A stretch of 64,000 bases of DNA from Trichomonas vaginalis G3 (lineage: Eukaryota; Parabasalia; Trichomonadida; Trichomonadidae): assembly GCF_026262505.1 (NCBI RefSeq), contig NC_067207.1, positions 6,394,252-6,458,251 on the forward strand, written 5' to 3'. Under the pieces are notes generated by a model. That model was not told where the DNA came from and searched no databases. It saw only the letters and a list, made by a program, of their open reading frames with translations. A program made the position numbers and the translations under genes. Shown in pieces: positions 1-8,700 of this stretch (position 1 is the stretch's first letter; the number at the start of each line of letters is the position of its first letter).

Positions 1-23
1 CATTTTTTGCACTTGTAGGAAAA
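1..23 (-). repeat. End of a hairpin/MITE-like repeat, cut by the window edge
   Basis: These 23 bases are the exact reverse complement of 54210-54232, which form one end and flank of a MITE-like inverted repeat described at 54210-54475. The rest of this copy lies outside the window. The stretch from here to 240 shows no convincing coding sequence. Confidence 0.5.
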
Positions 24-240
24 CCCTAATTTCTAACCTGCTGAATAGAAAGCTCAATTTCTGTGTTTCTAGTTATCGTCAATGAAAAAGATCAATTTGA
101 AAGTATCAAACCACATATTTATGAAATAACAAGTAGTTAAATGTGTAATTGCAAAATATTTTTACGCATTAAAACTAATCATTTGGTTATATCACCAGAA
201 TTGTTTTGAAGATATGAAGCAATTAAAGCAAATAATTTTG

Positions 241-272
241 CCAATTCAAACAGGAGATGAAGCAATCAAAGC
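241..272 (+). pseudogene. BEACH-domain gene, fragment on the left of the Maverick insertion
   Basis: The frame starting at 241 reads PIQTGDEAIKA, matching the BEACH-domain core in which a KQ.G.EAI.A run precedes the N-x-F/Y segment. The reading resumes across the element at 23318 as KANNIYDPRF. The last five bases (AAAGC, 268-272) are repeated at 23318-23322 as the target-site duplication. Sequence further upstream does not look like BEACH, so the host gene was already rearranged or diverged here. BEACH proteins act in vesicle trafficking; this is family knowledge, and the fragment itself cannot function. Confidence 0.55.
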
Positions 273-529
273 AGTTAGTATCCCTAACTTGGGTACTGTG
301 GCACTGCGCGCCTCCGTACACCACTTAGCGGTTTTGACACTTTACGAAACCGGTAACGTATATTTTACAACACAACCATAACACCAACTTAACCTTAAAT
401 ATTTACAAAACCGTCTGACACATAAACGACTTCACTAACGAACTCACTAACGAATTCACTACCGTCCTCACTAAATAAAAAATAACCTTATTTTTATTTT
501 TTTTAAATTTTTTATTTCATTACAAAGAC

Positions 530-964
530 ATGTCTGACTACATTTACTATGATTCTTTCCCAGAACGTTTCCGTGAACTATTCAAAACTCAAGTAAAACT
601 GAGAAACATGCATTTTAACAAAGACAGACCCATTGACGATGAAAGAAACCCTAAATATATTACAATCCCATATGACGCAAAGTTCATTGCATACATTCCT
701 TATGGTCGCAGAGGAACGAAAACTATTTCAACAAAGAACAAAAATTATTTCTGGAGCGATGAAGAAAATTGCCTTATCTACATAAATGCATACTTAAATA
801 AAGCTACATATTGTACAAAAGAAGGTTGGACTGGATTTGAGCTCTACATATACGACGACGATGGAAACAGACGCTGTGTATACCCATACGATAATATGTA
901 CCATTGTTTTCATCAAGCATTAAACGAATACATAGTCAGTAAGGGTCTCATTCCTGCTGAGTAG
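530..964 (+). CDS. Unrecognised 144-aa Maverick protein
   Basis: The start ATG follows an A/T-rich run of ATTTTTATTTTTTTT type and lies 258 bp inside the element terminus. The protein is acidic and rich in Tyr (about 20 of 144), with a YIYYDSFPERF start and an ELYIYDDDGNRR motif near the centre. I see no membrane segment, nuclease or protease signature and do not recognise a family. The product is the same as in the mirror copy at 22626-23060, so both copies look whole. The outermost position in each arm is where Mavericks often carry small accessory genes; any role is unknown. Confidence 0.65.
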   Translation: MSDYIYYDSFPERFRELFKTQVKLRNMHFNKDRPIDDERNPKYITIPYDAKFIAYIPYGRRGTKTISTKNKNYFWSDEENCLIYINAYLNKATYCTKEGWTGFELYIYDDDGNRRCVYPYDNMYHCFHQALNEYIVSKGLIPAE

Positions 965-1050
965 AAATGTTATATTTTTGTTCTGTCATTTATATAAAAT
1001 TAATGATATCACCACCCTCACACGTATGAAAACATAGCACAAAAATAAAT

Positions 1051-1087
1051 TTAGGTGAAGTGGTGAGATGTCACCTGTTTTTTCACC
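1051..1087. promoter_or_regulatory. GGTGA/TCACC palindromic box
   Basis: An AGGTGA..GGTGAGATGTCACC core is followed by a T-run and another TCACC. The GGTGA and TCACC arms can fold into a stem. The same box recurs at 10504-10554, 11064-11113, 11158-11205 and 11288-11336 and in the right arm, always between genes, here just past the 3' end of the 174-aa gene. Function unknown; terminator, origin or regulator site are all possible. Confidence 0.6.
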
Positions 1088-1098
1088 CGTTGAATTCA

Positions 1099-1623
1099 TT
1101 ACTTTATAACTCTCTTCCTTGGTTTCTTTTTAGTTGCTTTCTTCACGTCTGTCTCCAACTTGACTGTCTTTCTTCTTCGTCCGTAATGATACCAGTTACT
1201 TCCACCAGTCAATGGGTCAAATGGTCTTTCGTAAGGATTTCCATACATTCCATAGGGACCATACGGAAGAACTACTGGTGGAGAAGAAACATTTTCTTTA
1301 GTTCCATCGAATCTATTTAAATGCATTGTTTCACCTTTCATCTGGTCATTAAAGTCTTTTGCATGTTTTGCAAACTCATCGTCCTTTCCTAAAGCATTTT
1401 CTGACTCAGTCGCAACCAAATTGGATGCTTTATTTATGAGCCCTATTTTATTTAATCTTAACTTCTTTGCAACCCAGCCTCCAATCTTCCCTTTATTTGC
1501 ATCTAATGTCTTCGAAACCCTTCCTCCACTCATTTTATTTACTGCGTCATAAGCCCCAAGTGCTTTTGCTCCAAATGCTAATGCTTTTGTTCCCATTGCG
1601 CCTAAAGCTGTCCAAGCTACCAT
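1099..1623 (-). CDS. Basic glycine-rich small protein, candidate minor capsid/core protein
   Basis: 174 aa. The first 60 residues are hydrophobic, Ala/Gly-rich and lysine-studded (GTKALAFGAKALGAYDAV), followed by a polar middle, a Pro/Gly/Tyr patch (PYGPYGMYGNPYE) and a strongly basic tail ending KKKPRKRVIK. This layout, amphipathic N-terminus plus basic C-terminus, resembles adenovirus core or pVI/pX-type proteins. That is a composition argument only and no homolog is recognised. The ATG directly abuts the stop of the 74-aa gene upstream (1624), as in an operon-like string with the 293-aa gene. This copy looks whole. Confidence 0.6.
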   Translation of the reverse strand: MVAWTALGAMGTKALAFGAKALGAYDAVNKMSGGRVSKTLDANKGKIGGWVAKKLRLNKIGLINKASNLVATESENALGKDDEFAKHAKDFNDQMKGETMHLNRFDGTKENVSSPPVVLPYGPYGMYGNPYERPFDPLTGGSNWYHYGRRRKTVKLETDVKKATKKKPRKRVIK

Positions 1624-1848
1624 TTACACCATATTAAAATCATCTCTCTTCAATATTATCTCATAAAAGTTCTCGTTACTGGAGAAAGTCAATGAAACAT
1701 AAACATTCTCATGGACTTCGTCCTCGCCGCGTTGCGGCTTCATAAACTTCTTTCTTATCTCATCTATACGCTTCAAAATGTCTGAACAATTGCTAACATC
1801 TTCTACAACAGTTATTTCATCATGAATGACCTTCAAGAACAAGCTCAT
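1624..1848 (-). CDS. Unrecognised 74-aa Maverick protein
   Basis: A short protein starting MSLFLKVIHDE with a central KPQRGEDEVHE stretch. That stretch is encoded by a GC-rich double hairpin (1713-1738) and looks like an in-frame insertion into an otherwise AT-rich gene. It lies head to tail between the 293-aa and 174-aa genes with zero spacing. The mirror copy at 21731-21955 has the same product. No function can be assigned. Confidence 0.55.
   Translation of the reverse strand: MSLFLKVIHDEITVVEDVSNCSDILKRIDEIRKKFMKPQRGEDEVHENVYVSLTFSSNENFYEIILKRDDFNMV
1713..1738. repeat. GC-rich double hairpin inside the 74-aa gene
   Basis: GGAC-TTC-GTCC is followed after two bases by GCCGC-GTT-GCGGC. Both stems have 3-nt loops. 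It lies in frame in the coding sequence and is much more GC-rich than its surroundings. See the matching double hairpins at 4685, 4844, 6349, 7078 and 8182. Confidence 0.7.
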
Positions 1849-2730
1849 TTAATATGCAATTAAAATCATCTCAATAATGAGTCCATCCTTTCCATCTTTA
1901 GGTAGCACAACATCTTTCATTGAAGAAGGTTCGACAAGTCTTATGTTAAACTTACTGACAAAGTTTGTTATACTATAATGCTTCGGTGGCGAATACATGT
2001 AGTTTGAAAGACATAATATAGATTCTTCAGCAAATTCACTTATACTGGATTTTATAACAATGTTCTCACGAGACCAAATACCACCAATTGACAATCTTGT
2101 AAGCAATCCTGCTGAACCTTCTACTGTAAACGTCGATGGTAACATTCCACGAAGGTCATCTATTGACATCGTTGAGTCACTGAATTTAAATATTTTCTTA
2201 AAGCAATCGTCATTATCTAACCATGCAATAGCTTTGAAGTTTTCATTCGAATATACATCTGCTTCATTAAATGTAAAACCTGACTTCTTTGCAGAGACGA
2301 CTTTAAAATCTATTGCATTTGTTTCAAAATTATATGCTATGGTAACTTCTGAAGGTAATGGATGCCCTTCCGCAGTCAGTTGTTCTCTCACTACCGTTTG
2401 AAGCTTTGTATTAAAAACTTTCATGTCATCTCCTGTGTCTAGGTTCACATACACAGCAACAGGAAAACTATCTTGCTTCTTTGTTTCATCATTATACCTC
2501 AAAACATTAAAGTTCTTCAATAATATTGTCCTTCCTGCTGGAATACTTCTAACTTGTCTTATTTCAATAGCTTTCTCACCTCCTACATACTCTACCCAGT
2601 GCCTTGGATATTCATAAGTATACTGACTTTCTTGAATTTTGGTAGGTTTCATCATAACGTGTTCATAGTATATCTTTATACTCTTGTCAGTTAGACTCGG
2701 TGCTATGTTCTGAATATTTCTGACTTGCAT
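1849..2730 (-). CDS. 293-aa structural protein candidate (minor capsid/penton position)
   Basis: I start the gene at the ATG at 2730 (MQVRNIQNIAPSL). A longer frame to 2817 would run into the divergent ATPase gene, whose start is at 2747. The 16-bp gap would serve as a two-way promoter. The protein is beta-rich in appearance, with no nuclease or ATPase motifs, and sits beside the packaging ATPase, where Polintons usually keep capsid genes. It is too short for a typical double jelly-roll major capsid protein, so a single jelly-roll penton-like protein is my guess. It looks whole, as does the mirror copy at 20849-21730. Confidence 0.55.
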   Translation of the reverse strand: MQVRNIQNIAPSLTDKSIKIYYEHVMMKPTKIQESQYTYEYPRHWVEYVGGEKAIEIRQVRSIPAGRTILLKNFNVLRYNDETKKQDSFPVAVYVNLDTGDDMKVFNTKLQTVVREQLTAEGHPLPSEVTIAYNFETNAIDFKVVSAKKSGFTFNEADVYSNENFKAIAWLDNDDCFKKIFKFSDSTMSIDDLRGMLPSTFTVEGSAGLLTRLSIGGIWSRENIVIKSSISEFAEESILCLSNYMYSPPKHYSITNFVSKFNIRLVEPSSMKDVVLPKDGKDGLIIEMILIAY

Positions 2731-2746
2731 TTTTAATGGAGATAAA
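2731..2746. promoter_or_regulatory. 16-bp divergent promoter gap
   Basis: The start codons of the 293-aa gene (minus) and the ATPase gene (plus) are separated only by this A/T-rich stretch (TTTTTAATGGAGATAAA). Initiation signals for both genes must lie here or inside the opposite gene. Confidence 0.45.
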
Positions 2747-3634
2747 ATGAAGCATTTAATACATGACGTAGATGAAGACATGAATGAAAGCAGTGAAAAG
2801 CTCAACAGTTCTCTCATTCTTCCTTTCAGTAAGGACTATGAGTTCTGTTCAAATGGTGTGTATTTCTATTGTGGAAAGATGGGTTCAGGTAAGACATTTA
2901 ACCTCATTCGTCATATACTCATAACAGAACGTTTAGGAAATGACTCATATTATGACCAAATCATTATATCAGCAACTTCAGACTCTATGGACTCAACAGC
3001 GAAAACATTTATGTCAAAAGTTCAAGCATCTGTCGTTAAAGTTCCAGATAGCGAACTCATTGAATTTCTTCAACGTTACGTTCGACGTAAGAGGAAATAT
3101 TATGCCATCGTTGAATTTATACAGTCAGGAATGCAAAAGACTTCTGAGGAGATGGAAAGAATTATTGACAAACACCACTTACGTCAATACTCAGGAGTTT
3201 ACGATATGAAACGACTTACAAACTACATTCTGTCAAAACTTTCAAAATACCCCTTCAAAAAGTATCCTTCAAACACTTTATTAGTTTGTGACGACTTCGC
3301 CGGAAAAGGTTTAGTGTCAAAAGCAGACTCACCATTAGCTAACATCATTACTAAAGTCAGACATTACCACTTAACTGTAGCAATACTTATGCAAACATGG
3401 CGTTTCCTTGCTTTAAACATAAAACGTCTCATAACTGACTTCGTTATCTTTCAAGGTTTCTCACGCTATGACATTGAACTCATTTGGAAACAGTCAGGTA
3501 TAACATTACCTTTTGAAGAAATTTGGGAAGCATATAAGTCTCTCATCTCTCCTCGTTCATACCTTGAGATTCATATCATGACTAATACCATTAAAGTCAA
3601 AAATATTCCATGGGAACGACCAACATTGTTTTAA
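2747..3634 (+). CDS. DNA-packaging ATPase (FtsK/HerA-like, A32-type)
   Basis: 295 aa. A Walker A motif GKMGSGKT lies at residues 43-50 and a Walker B LLVCDD at about 178-183, the arrangement of the poxvirus A32/adenovirus IVa2-like packaging ATPases found in nearly all Polintons. In that family the enzyme pumps DNA into the procapsid. After Walker B come RHYHLTVAILMQTWRF (a sensor-like Q) and a C-terminal region rich in aromatic residues. It is the only gene of this element besides the integrase that can be named firmly. Whole in both arms (mirror copy 19945-20832). The counterpart in element 2 is at 36080-36907. Confidence 0.85.
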   Translation: MKHLIHDVDEDMNESSEKLNSSLILPFSKDYEFCSNGVYFYCGKMGSGKTFNLIRHILITERLGNDSYYDQIIISATSDSMDSTAKTFMSKVQASVVKVPDSELIEFLQRYVRRKRKYYAIVEFIQSGMQKTSEEMERIIDKHHLRQYSGVYDMKRLTNYILSKLSKYPFKKYPSNTLLVCDDFAGKGLVSKADSPLANIITKVRHYHLTVAILMQTWRFLALNIKRLITDFVIFQGFSRYDIELIWKQSGITLPFEEIWEAYKSLISPRSYLEIHIMTNTIKVKNIPWERPTLF

Positions 3635-4032
3635 AGTTTAACCTTCAATTGACTGATGGTAAACAAATTCCATGCATCTCTGTCGCCATTTCTGTTAATA
3701 TTTTTGCTGTCATTCATATCATCCACTTCCCCATCCGTTAGCTTTTGAGGATATGTGTTAGAATAGCTGTTCTTAAATGAAGGCTTTTCACCTTTGAGAG
3801 CATAAACTCTATAACTTTCTGCATACTTTATGTTTGAACCTCCTGAGCCATCATTGACATAAATTTTTATAGGCTTCCACCCTTTGTTCATATTCCTGCT
3901 TCTTCCCTTAGCTCTTTTGTTCAGTAGTTCTACATCTTTATACACAGCTCCTGTCTCAGTGAATTCAACAATATTTTCATTCGTTAGCTTTACATTCAAA
4001 CCCTTGTCGAGTATATTGTTCATTTCATACAT
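3631..4032 (-). CDS. Unrecognised 133-aa protein, convergent with the ATPase
   Basis: I start at the ATG at 4032 (MYEMNNILDKG). A longer frame to 4149 would overlap the divergent gene at 4058, and an ATAAAA run lies just upstream. The 3' end overlaps the ATPase stop by 4 bp. The protein is basic and polar, with KRAKGRSRN in the middle and an Asn/Asp-rich C-terminus (DDMNDSKNINRNGDRD). No family recognised. By position it could correspond to the 170-aa minus-strand gene at 38545-39057 of element 2, but I see no clear similarity. The mirror copy is broken. Confidence 0.5.
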   Translation of the reverse strand: MYEMNNILDKGLNVKLTNENIVEFTETGAVYKDVELLNKRAKGRSRNMNKGWKPIKIYVNDGSGGSNIKYAESYRVYALKGEKPSFKNSYSNTYPQKLTDGEVDDMNDSKNINRNGDRDAWNLFTISQLKVKL

Positions 4033-4057
4033 ATAAAAGGTTTTTATTCTATATGAA
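4033..4057. promoter_or_regulatory. 25-bp divergent promoter gap
   Basis: A/T-rich gap (ATATAAAAGG..TTTTTATTC) between the start codons of the 133-aa gene (minus) and the CCG-motif protein (plus). It holds a TATAAAA-like run on the plus strand and TTTTTATT runs. Confidence 0.45.
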
Positions 4058-4673
4058 ATGAGAAGCAAATCCATCTTAGCTGGTGCCGTTAATGTTCCAA
4101 TTGAACCAACATCAAATGTTGACTCACGAACGACAAACAATATTGTCATAAAGAACTATAGTTCAGAGTGTTTGAAAGAGCCAGAACCAGAGCTGAAATC
4201 CGTGAATTTAAACACAGCTTCAAACGCTAACGCTACATCAGATGTTTAAGTTAGAGTATCCACCACTGGACCAAATTCTTTCAAGAGAAGCCAACGACAA
4301 CCCTTACACAAATGTTCAAACAAATCCTTCAGATAACGTAGACCATTACCTTCTTCAGTTATATCAAACAATTTTACTCAAAGACGATAAGAAGCTTTTG
4401 ACAAATCTTATAAGCAAGAACCAAATAATTCTAACAAAGGAGGACCTTGAAAATGTTATCTCACGAATAACAGGGAAACAATGTGTCATTGACTATCTCG
4501 ACCCTGAAATCGAATGCTGTGGTCAAACGCCACCATTCATGAAAATAGGTAACATCCGCATCATTGAAATACCAGGAACTACAGGAGTTGAGTTTAAGTA
4601 TAAATATTCGAACGAGTATACAAAACTATCTACTTACTATAAGCTTTGCTTGAAATATGTTTTAGTAAATTAA
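4058..4673 (+). pseudogene. Conserved Maverick protein with an E-x-CCG motif, left-arm copy, broken
   Basis: This copy is interrupted about once; the mirror copy at 18911-19525 is open over 204 aa. The family is shared with element 2 (37880-38548). Both have a low-complexity N-terminal half and a C-terminal domain with an I-I/L-L-x-x-E-D/S-L helix, then ECCGQTPP in this element and SCCGTVAK in the other, then paired hydrophobic strands. I do not recognise the fold. Its place next to the ATPase block in both elements suggests a virion or packaging role, which is inference. Confidence 0.6.
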
Positions 4674-4684
4674 AGCAGTCAGGA

Positions 4685-4717
4685 GGGCTCTTTGAGCCCA
4701 TCTTGGCGCTTTGCGCC
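4685..4717. repeat. GC-rich double hairpin between convergent genes
   Basis: GGGCTC-TTT-GAGCCC and GGCGC-TTT-GCGCC are separated by five bases, with short T-loops and a following A-run. Located between the 3' ends of the CCG-motif gene (plus) and the 90-aa gene (minus), it could act as a two-way terminator. Because the same design also occurs inside genes, a mobile hairpin is an alternative explanation. The mirror copy is at 18866-18898. Confidence 0.75.
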
Positions 4718-4731
4718 GTCAGTAAAAAAAT

Positions 4732-5004
4732 TCAAGTTAGCAATTTGTAATATCTGTCCAAAACTTCTTCAACAGTATCGAACTCATCTTCATAATGCAA
4801 ACCTAATCTTATTGACTTGGTGCAGTTTTCACTAACACAATATAGCGCTTTGCGCTCGGCGCCTTTGACGCCTTTTTCTGTTCTCTTGACTGACATAACT
4901 AACTCATTTGTTTCATCAAACAGCAATAACCAAAGTTCATGACCTAATACATAACATTCATACTTTATATTTTTAGCTCTGAGTTCTCTTGTAAGCTGTT
5001 GCAT
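4732..5004 (-). CDS. Unrecognised 90-aa protein
   Basis: A small protein (MQQLTRELRAKNIKYECYV) that overlaps the end of the 258-aa gene by 40 bp in another frame. The central RTEKGVKGAERKALY stretch is encoded by a GC-rich hairpin pair at 4844-4872, probably an in-frame insertion. The C-terminus (EDEFDTVEEVLDRYYKLLT) is an acidic helix. Same product in the mirror copy at 18579-18851. Function unknown. Confidence 0.5.
   Translation of the reverse strand: MQQLTRELRAKNIKYECYVLGHELWLLLFDETNELVMSVKRTEKGVKGAERKALYCVSENCTKSIRLGLHYEDEFDTVEEVLDRYYKLLT
4844..4872. repeat. GC-rich double hairpin inside the 90-aa gene
   Basis: AGCGC-TTT-GCGCT, then GGCGCC-TTT-GACGCC (one wobble pair on the sense strand). 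The reading frame of the 90-aa gene passes through it. Confidence 0.65.
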
Positions 5005-5741
5005 TTAATATTTTCTAAAAAGTCAACTTCAACAGTCATTCGCACTGGTGCCTTCAGTTCTACAGGCTCTCCTTGAAAGTCAACAAGTCTGAATTGCATG
5101 TCTTTCAAATTATGAGGACTAATGCGAACCCATTTACCTAAATGAGTTACTATGACAGGAACGTTTGGAATGAACATTGAATTGACTGCATAACAGAAGG
5201 ATTTATATTCTACTGAACCTTTACTATTAACTCCTGAAATACCTGTGACATTAGCTATTTTTGACTCAACGTATAAACAATTACCATAACATACGTATGG
5301 AACAGATTTCATCTCAATCGTTTTGTCAACACTTTTCAAAGGACATGTCATATGGTATGCACCCAGAAGCAATTGAACTCTATGACTCATTCGTGTTATC
5401 TTAAACTCCTTCGCATAACTGAACTTCAAAACTCCTGCAATAAGTTTAACATTCATTAAGTTTTCTTCGTTCTCCTTGTTTATTGTAGTATTTATGAGCG
5501 CATTTAACACTCCAGCTAATGTTTCCATCTTATATTCTACATTATTGTGAAATCTTATTTCGTGCTTCTTTCCATCTATTTCAAGCTCCATGAAATCTGT
5601 TTCATCTGTTATAACGAATGAAGCGATAGTATTGAAGTCAACAACTCTGAAAGCAAGCGCTTCATTCTGAAGACCTAAGTTTGTTTGTAGCTTTACTGTC
5701 CCGTATTCGTTTGGGTCTGTACTTTGCAAATAGAACAACAT
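4965..5741 (-). CDS. 258-aa minor structural protein shared by both Mavericks
   Basis: I start at the ATG at 5741 (MLFYLQSTDPNEYG); the longer frame to 5774 would overlap the fiber start. The protein matches the general plan of the 236-aa protein of element 2 (39044-39754): a beta-rich N-terminal domain, a central (V/R)xLLG segment, a run of Y/F-rich strands, and a C-terminal FRLVDFQGEPVEL-type motif against FRITDLFDCDLEF. C-terminal motifs of this kind occur in minor capsid or penton-like proteins of Polinton-like viruses; this is from memory and unverified. It is divergent to the fiber gene across 17 bp. Both copies look whole. Confidence 0.6.
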   Translation of the reverse strand: MLFYLQSTDPNEYGTVKLQTNLGLQNEALAFRVVDFNTIASFVITDETDFMELEIDGKKHEIRFHNNVEYKMETLAGVLNALINTTINKENEENLMNVKLIAGVLKFSYAKEFKITRMSHRVQLLLGAYHMTCPLKSVDKTIEMKSVPYVCYGNCLYVESKIANVTGISGVNSKGSVEYKSFCYAVNSMFIPNVPVIVTHLGKWVRISPHNLKDMQFRLVDFQGEPVELKAPVRMTVEVDFLENIKCNSLQENSELKI

Positions 5742-5758
5742 TTTATTCTCATTAAAAT
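5742..5758. promoter_or_regulatory. 17-bp divergent promoter gap before the fiber gene
   Basis: TTTATTCTCATTAAAAT separates the start codons of the 258-aa gene and the fiber gene. A T-run plus ATTAAA(ATG) is the recurring start-site context in both Mavericks. Confidence 0.45.
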
Positions 5759-8700
5759 ATGAGTATTGCTGCATATGCGTATGAAGCTGACAGAGCTAAA
5801 CGTTTATATTTTGGTCAATACTCTCTCACACTTACTGACAAATATATTGTTATCAGTGATGGAAATACCGAGAAATACATAACATGGAAGGACTATGAAA
5901 AGTTTGACCCTATTTTAACTCCATGTACAATGCCATTCATTGTAAATGGTGAAGTTGTCATGAAGAACGACACAACAGTATATAAGTCTGTTCATGAAGC
6001 GTTAGAATATATGTTGAATTATAATCCCGAAAGATTTGACCCAAGCACTACGTCATGTACAATGCCTTTTATTAAGGATGGTGAAATCGTAAGAGTTCCG
6101 GATTCAACGGTTTACACAGCTGTTCAAAACAGTTTACAAAACATTTTAGCGAATATCTTTTTAATATCAGAAACTACAGAAATAAAATTACCATATATAA
6201 CAGATGCTAAAGAAATTAAATCAAAAACGACAACATTATTTACGTCACTTAATGATTTAATGACTTATATCATTAATATTCCTGCACCAACTACAGCATT
6301 TGATCCAAACTCGACGGTTTGCAGTGTACCTTTCATAAAGTCGCAAACGGACTCTTTGAGTCCTGAAGGTCTTTCAGACCGAAGCGACCAGGGCGAAGCC
6401 CATGACAGTTCAGTAATTGTTTTAAGGGATTCAACAGTTAATGAATCATTAAAGGCGTCATTAATGAAAATCATTGATTTTAATTCATTCACGAATACAT
6501 ATAATTCATTCATTAATGTTTCATATGCTTCTAAAGAAGGTGAGCCAAAAACTATCGATAAAGCGGTGTATGAAATAAAAGCATCAACGACGAAATTGAA
6601 TTCGTTAACTTTTGACGGTGATAGTTTCGTTAATGACATAACATCGGGGAAAACAATTTTAACGAAAGAATATTTAAAATCTCATGTTAGTGAGTTCGTT
6701 GAAATTGAAAAAGAAGGTGGAATTAAGTTCGATCCACTGAATTTCATTTTCAGCTTAGCGAATGCAGGAATTAATTTCGCTGAATGGACAACTATACAGA
6801 GTGAAATAAATGCAATATGGACGTTTTTGGGGTCAAAAGCGGGAATGGGTGAGCTTGTAAATGCTGCAAGAACATTAGGTGAAACAGGAAATTTTGTAGA
6901 TGGTTTTAAAAGACTTGTTTCAAATGTTTTAACAAACACAAAGAAATTATTTAGATATACCATACATAACGGACGGATTTTCGAACAGGTAGCAACAAAC
7001 CCTCCGGTTATGGCTGCGTTGATGATGGTTAGAGATATAAAACCACGTAACGACGGGAACGAAGAACATGAACAACAGAGCCCAACGGGCTCAGAGCCAC
7101 ATAGTGGCGAGGATACTGGTCGGGTTATTCAAGACATTAAAAACGTGTATCCTGAAGTTATTGATTTATTTAGAGGAGTTAATGATTCAATTTCAAAACA
7201 TTCTATAACCCTCGATGAAGAGAATAAATTAACAGATTATATATTCGTCATTATTGCAGAACTAATGAAGAGAATAAATGAAAAAGGAATTGGTGATATC
7301 ATTAATGTCAGCGATGTAATGATGAAAAGAAATTTTGACTCATTATTTACAAAACCGAAAACAGAATATAGTCTTTATGACGTAATTACCGAATTAATGA
7401 AAAAGATTAATGATAATAAGAGTTCTGGCGGAAGAGTTGAATTAGAAGTGAATGATGTTAATGAGAAATTAGCCGAAAAAGCAGATAAAAACCACGTTCA
7501 TTATATAACTTCAGACGAACAGATTATAACGGACTACCATGGATATTTAACACGAAGTGATGAAGCGAAGACAAAAAATGTTAATGAAAGAAGATATAAA
7601 TACATTCGTGCTAAAGGTTATGACATAAGCTGTACTGTACAGTATGACACAGGTAAAGCACCAGAAGCATTTAGTTATAACGATGAAATTTATGCCTCTA
7701 CTTTCTCTGTTAATGGTGTATTAGTTGAACCAAGATTTATGTTAAGAGTTAAGGCAAAAATAACGTTTGAAGATGCTATTAAAAGTAAAGCTGACAAAGT
7801 TGAACTCGAAGCAATGAACAAAGTTTTGAAATCTCATAAACACAACATCTCCGATATAAATGAACTTCAAACTTCTTTAGACAGTAAAGCTGACAAGAAC
7901 CATACACATAAATCCTTCACTACTGTTAGAGCAGACGACATAATACTGAACTTTGACCTTGGTTCAAGTGCACCATTAGAAAATCCAAGTACAAGCGTAA
8001 AAGATACTCTTAACAATTTAGATAAGAGTTGCAGGAATACCGAAGATCATGCCAGAAACTTTGAAGCATATGAACTACCAGCAATGTTAGATAAGAAAGC
8101 AGACAAGAACCATACACATAAATCCTTCACAACTGTTGCTATAGAAAGTATTGAAGGAACGGTTGGCGGAACTGGTGGGGAGGGCGGAGCCCCGCCGCAC
8201 GCGGCTGCATTATATTGTAAACCTCCTAACTTTCCACAAGGTTTAACATCGGAGGAAAACATAACGACGATGAAATACATTAGATGTAGAAATGTTTATG
8301 TCATGGAGGATGAAAATAATGTTAAATTCACTGCTCAAGATTTATATGATAAGAAAGCTGACAAGAACCATACACATAAATCCTTCACTACTGTTAGAGC
8401 TGATGACATAATACTGAACTTTGACCTTGGTTCAAGTGCACCATTAGAGAATCCAAGTACAAGCGTAAAAGATACTCTTAACAATTTAGATAACAGTTGC
8501 AGGAATATTGAAGGTCATGTCAGAAACTTTGAAACCCATGAACTACCAGCAATGTTAGACAGTAAAGCAGACAAAACTTATGTGGATGCAGAACTAACAA
8601 AGAAATTTTCGAAACCAGATACAATGACATTTACAACAGAAATTATAAATGGTGAACCAGCAACTCCATTTGAATTTGTTAGAGGTCTTCAACCAGATAC

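Noticed and set aside
530-964. Adenovirus-type maturation protease, expected in Polintons
   Set aside because: No His-Asp-Gln-Cys pattern in the 144-aa protein or in any other frame that I checked; the protease seems absent or too diverged to see.
1060-1320. Open frame antisense to the basic Maverick protein gene, and similar antisense frames throughout both elements
   Set aside because: Shadow of the real gene; no promoter context and low-complexity translation.
4825-4845. ACTAACACAATATAG as a trichomonad branch/3' splice motif
   Set aside because: It lies on the antisense side of the 90-aa coding sequence and no matching donor was seen.
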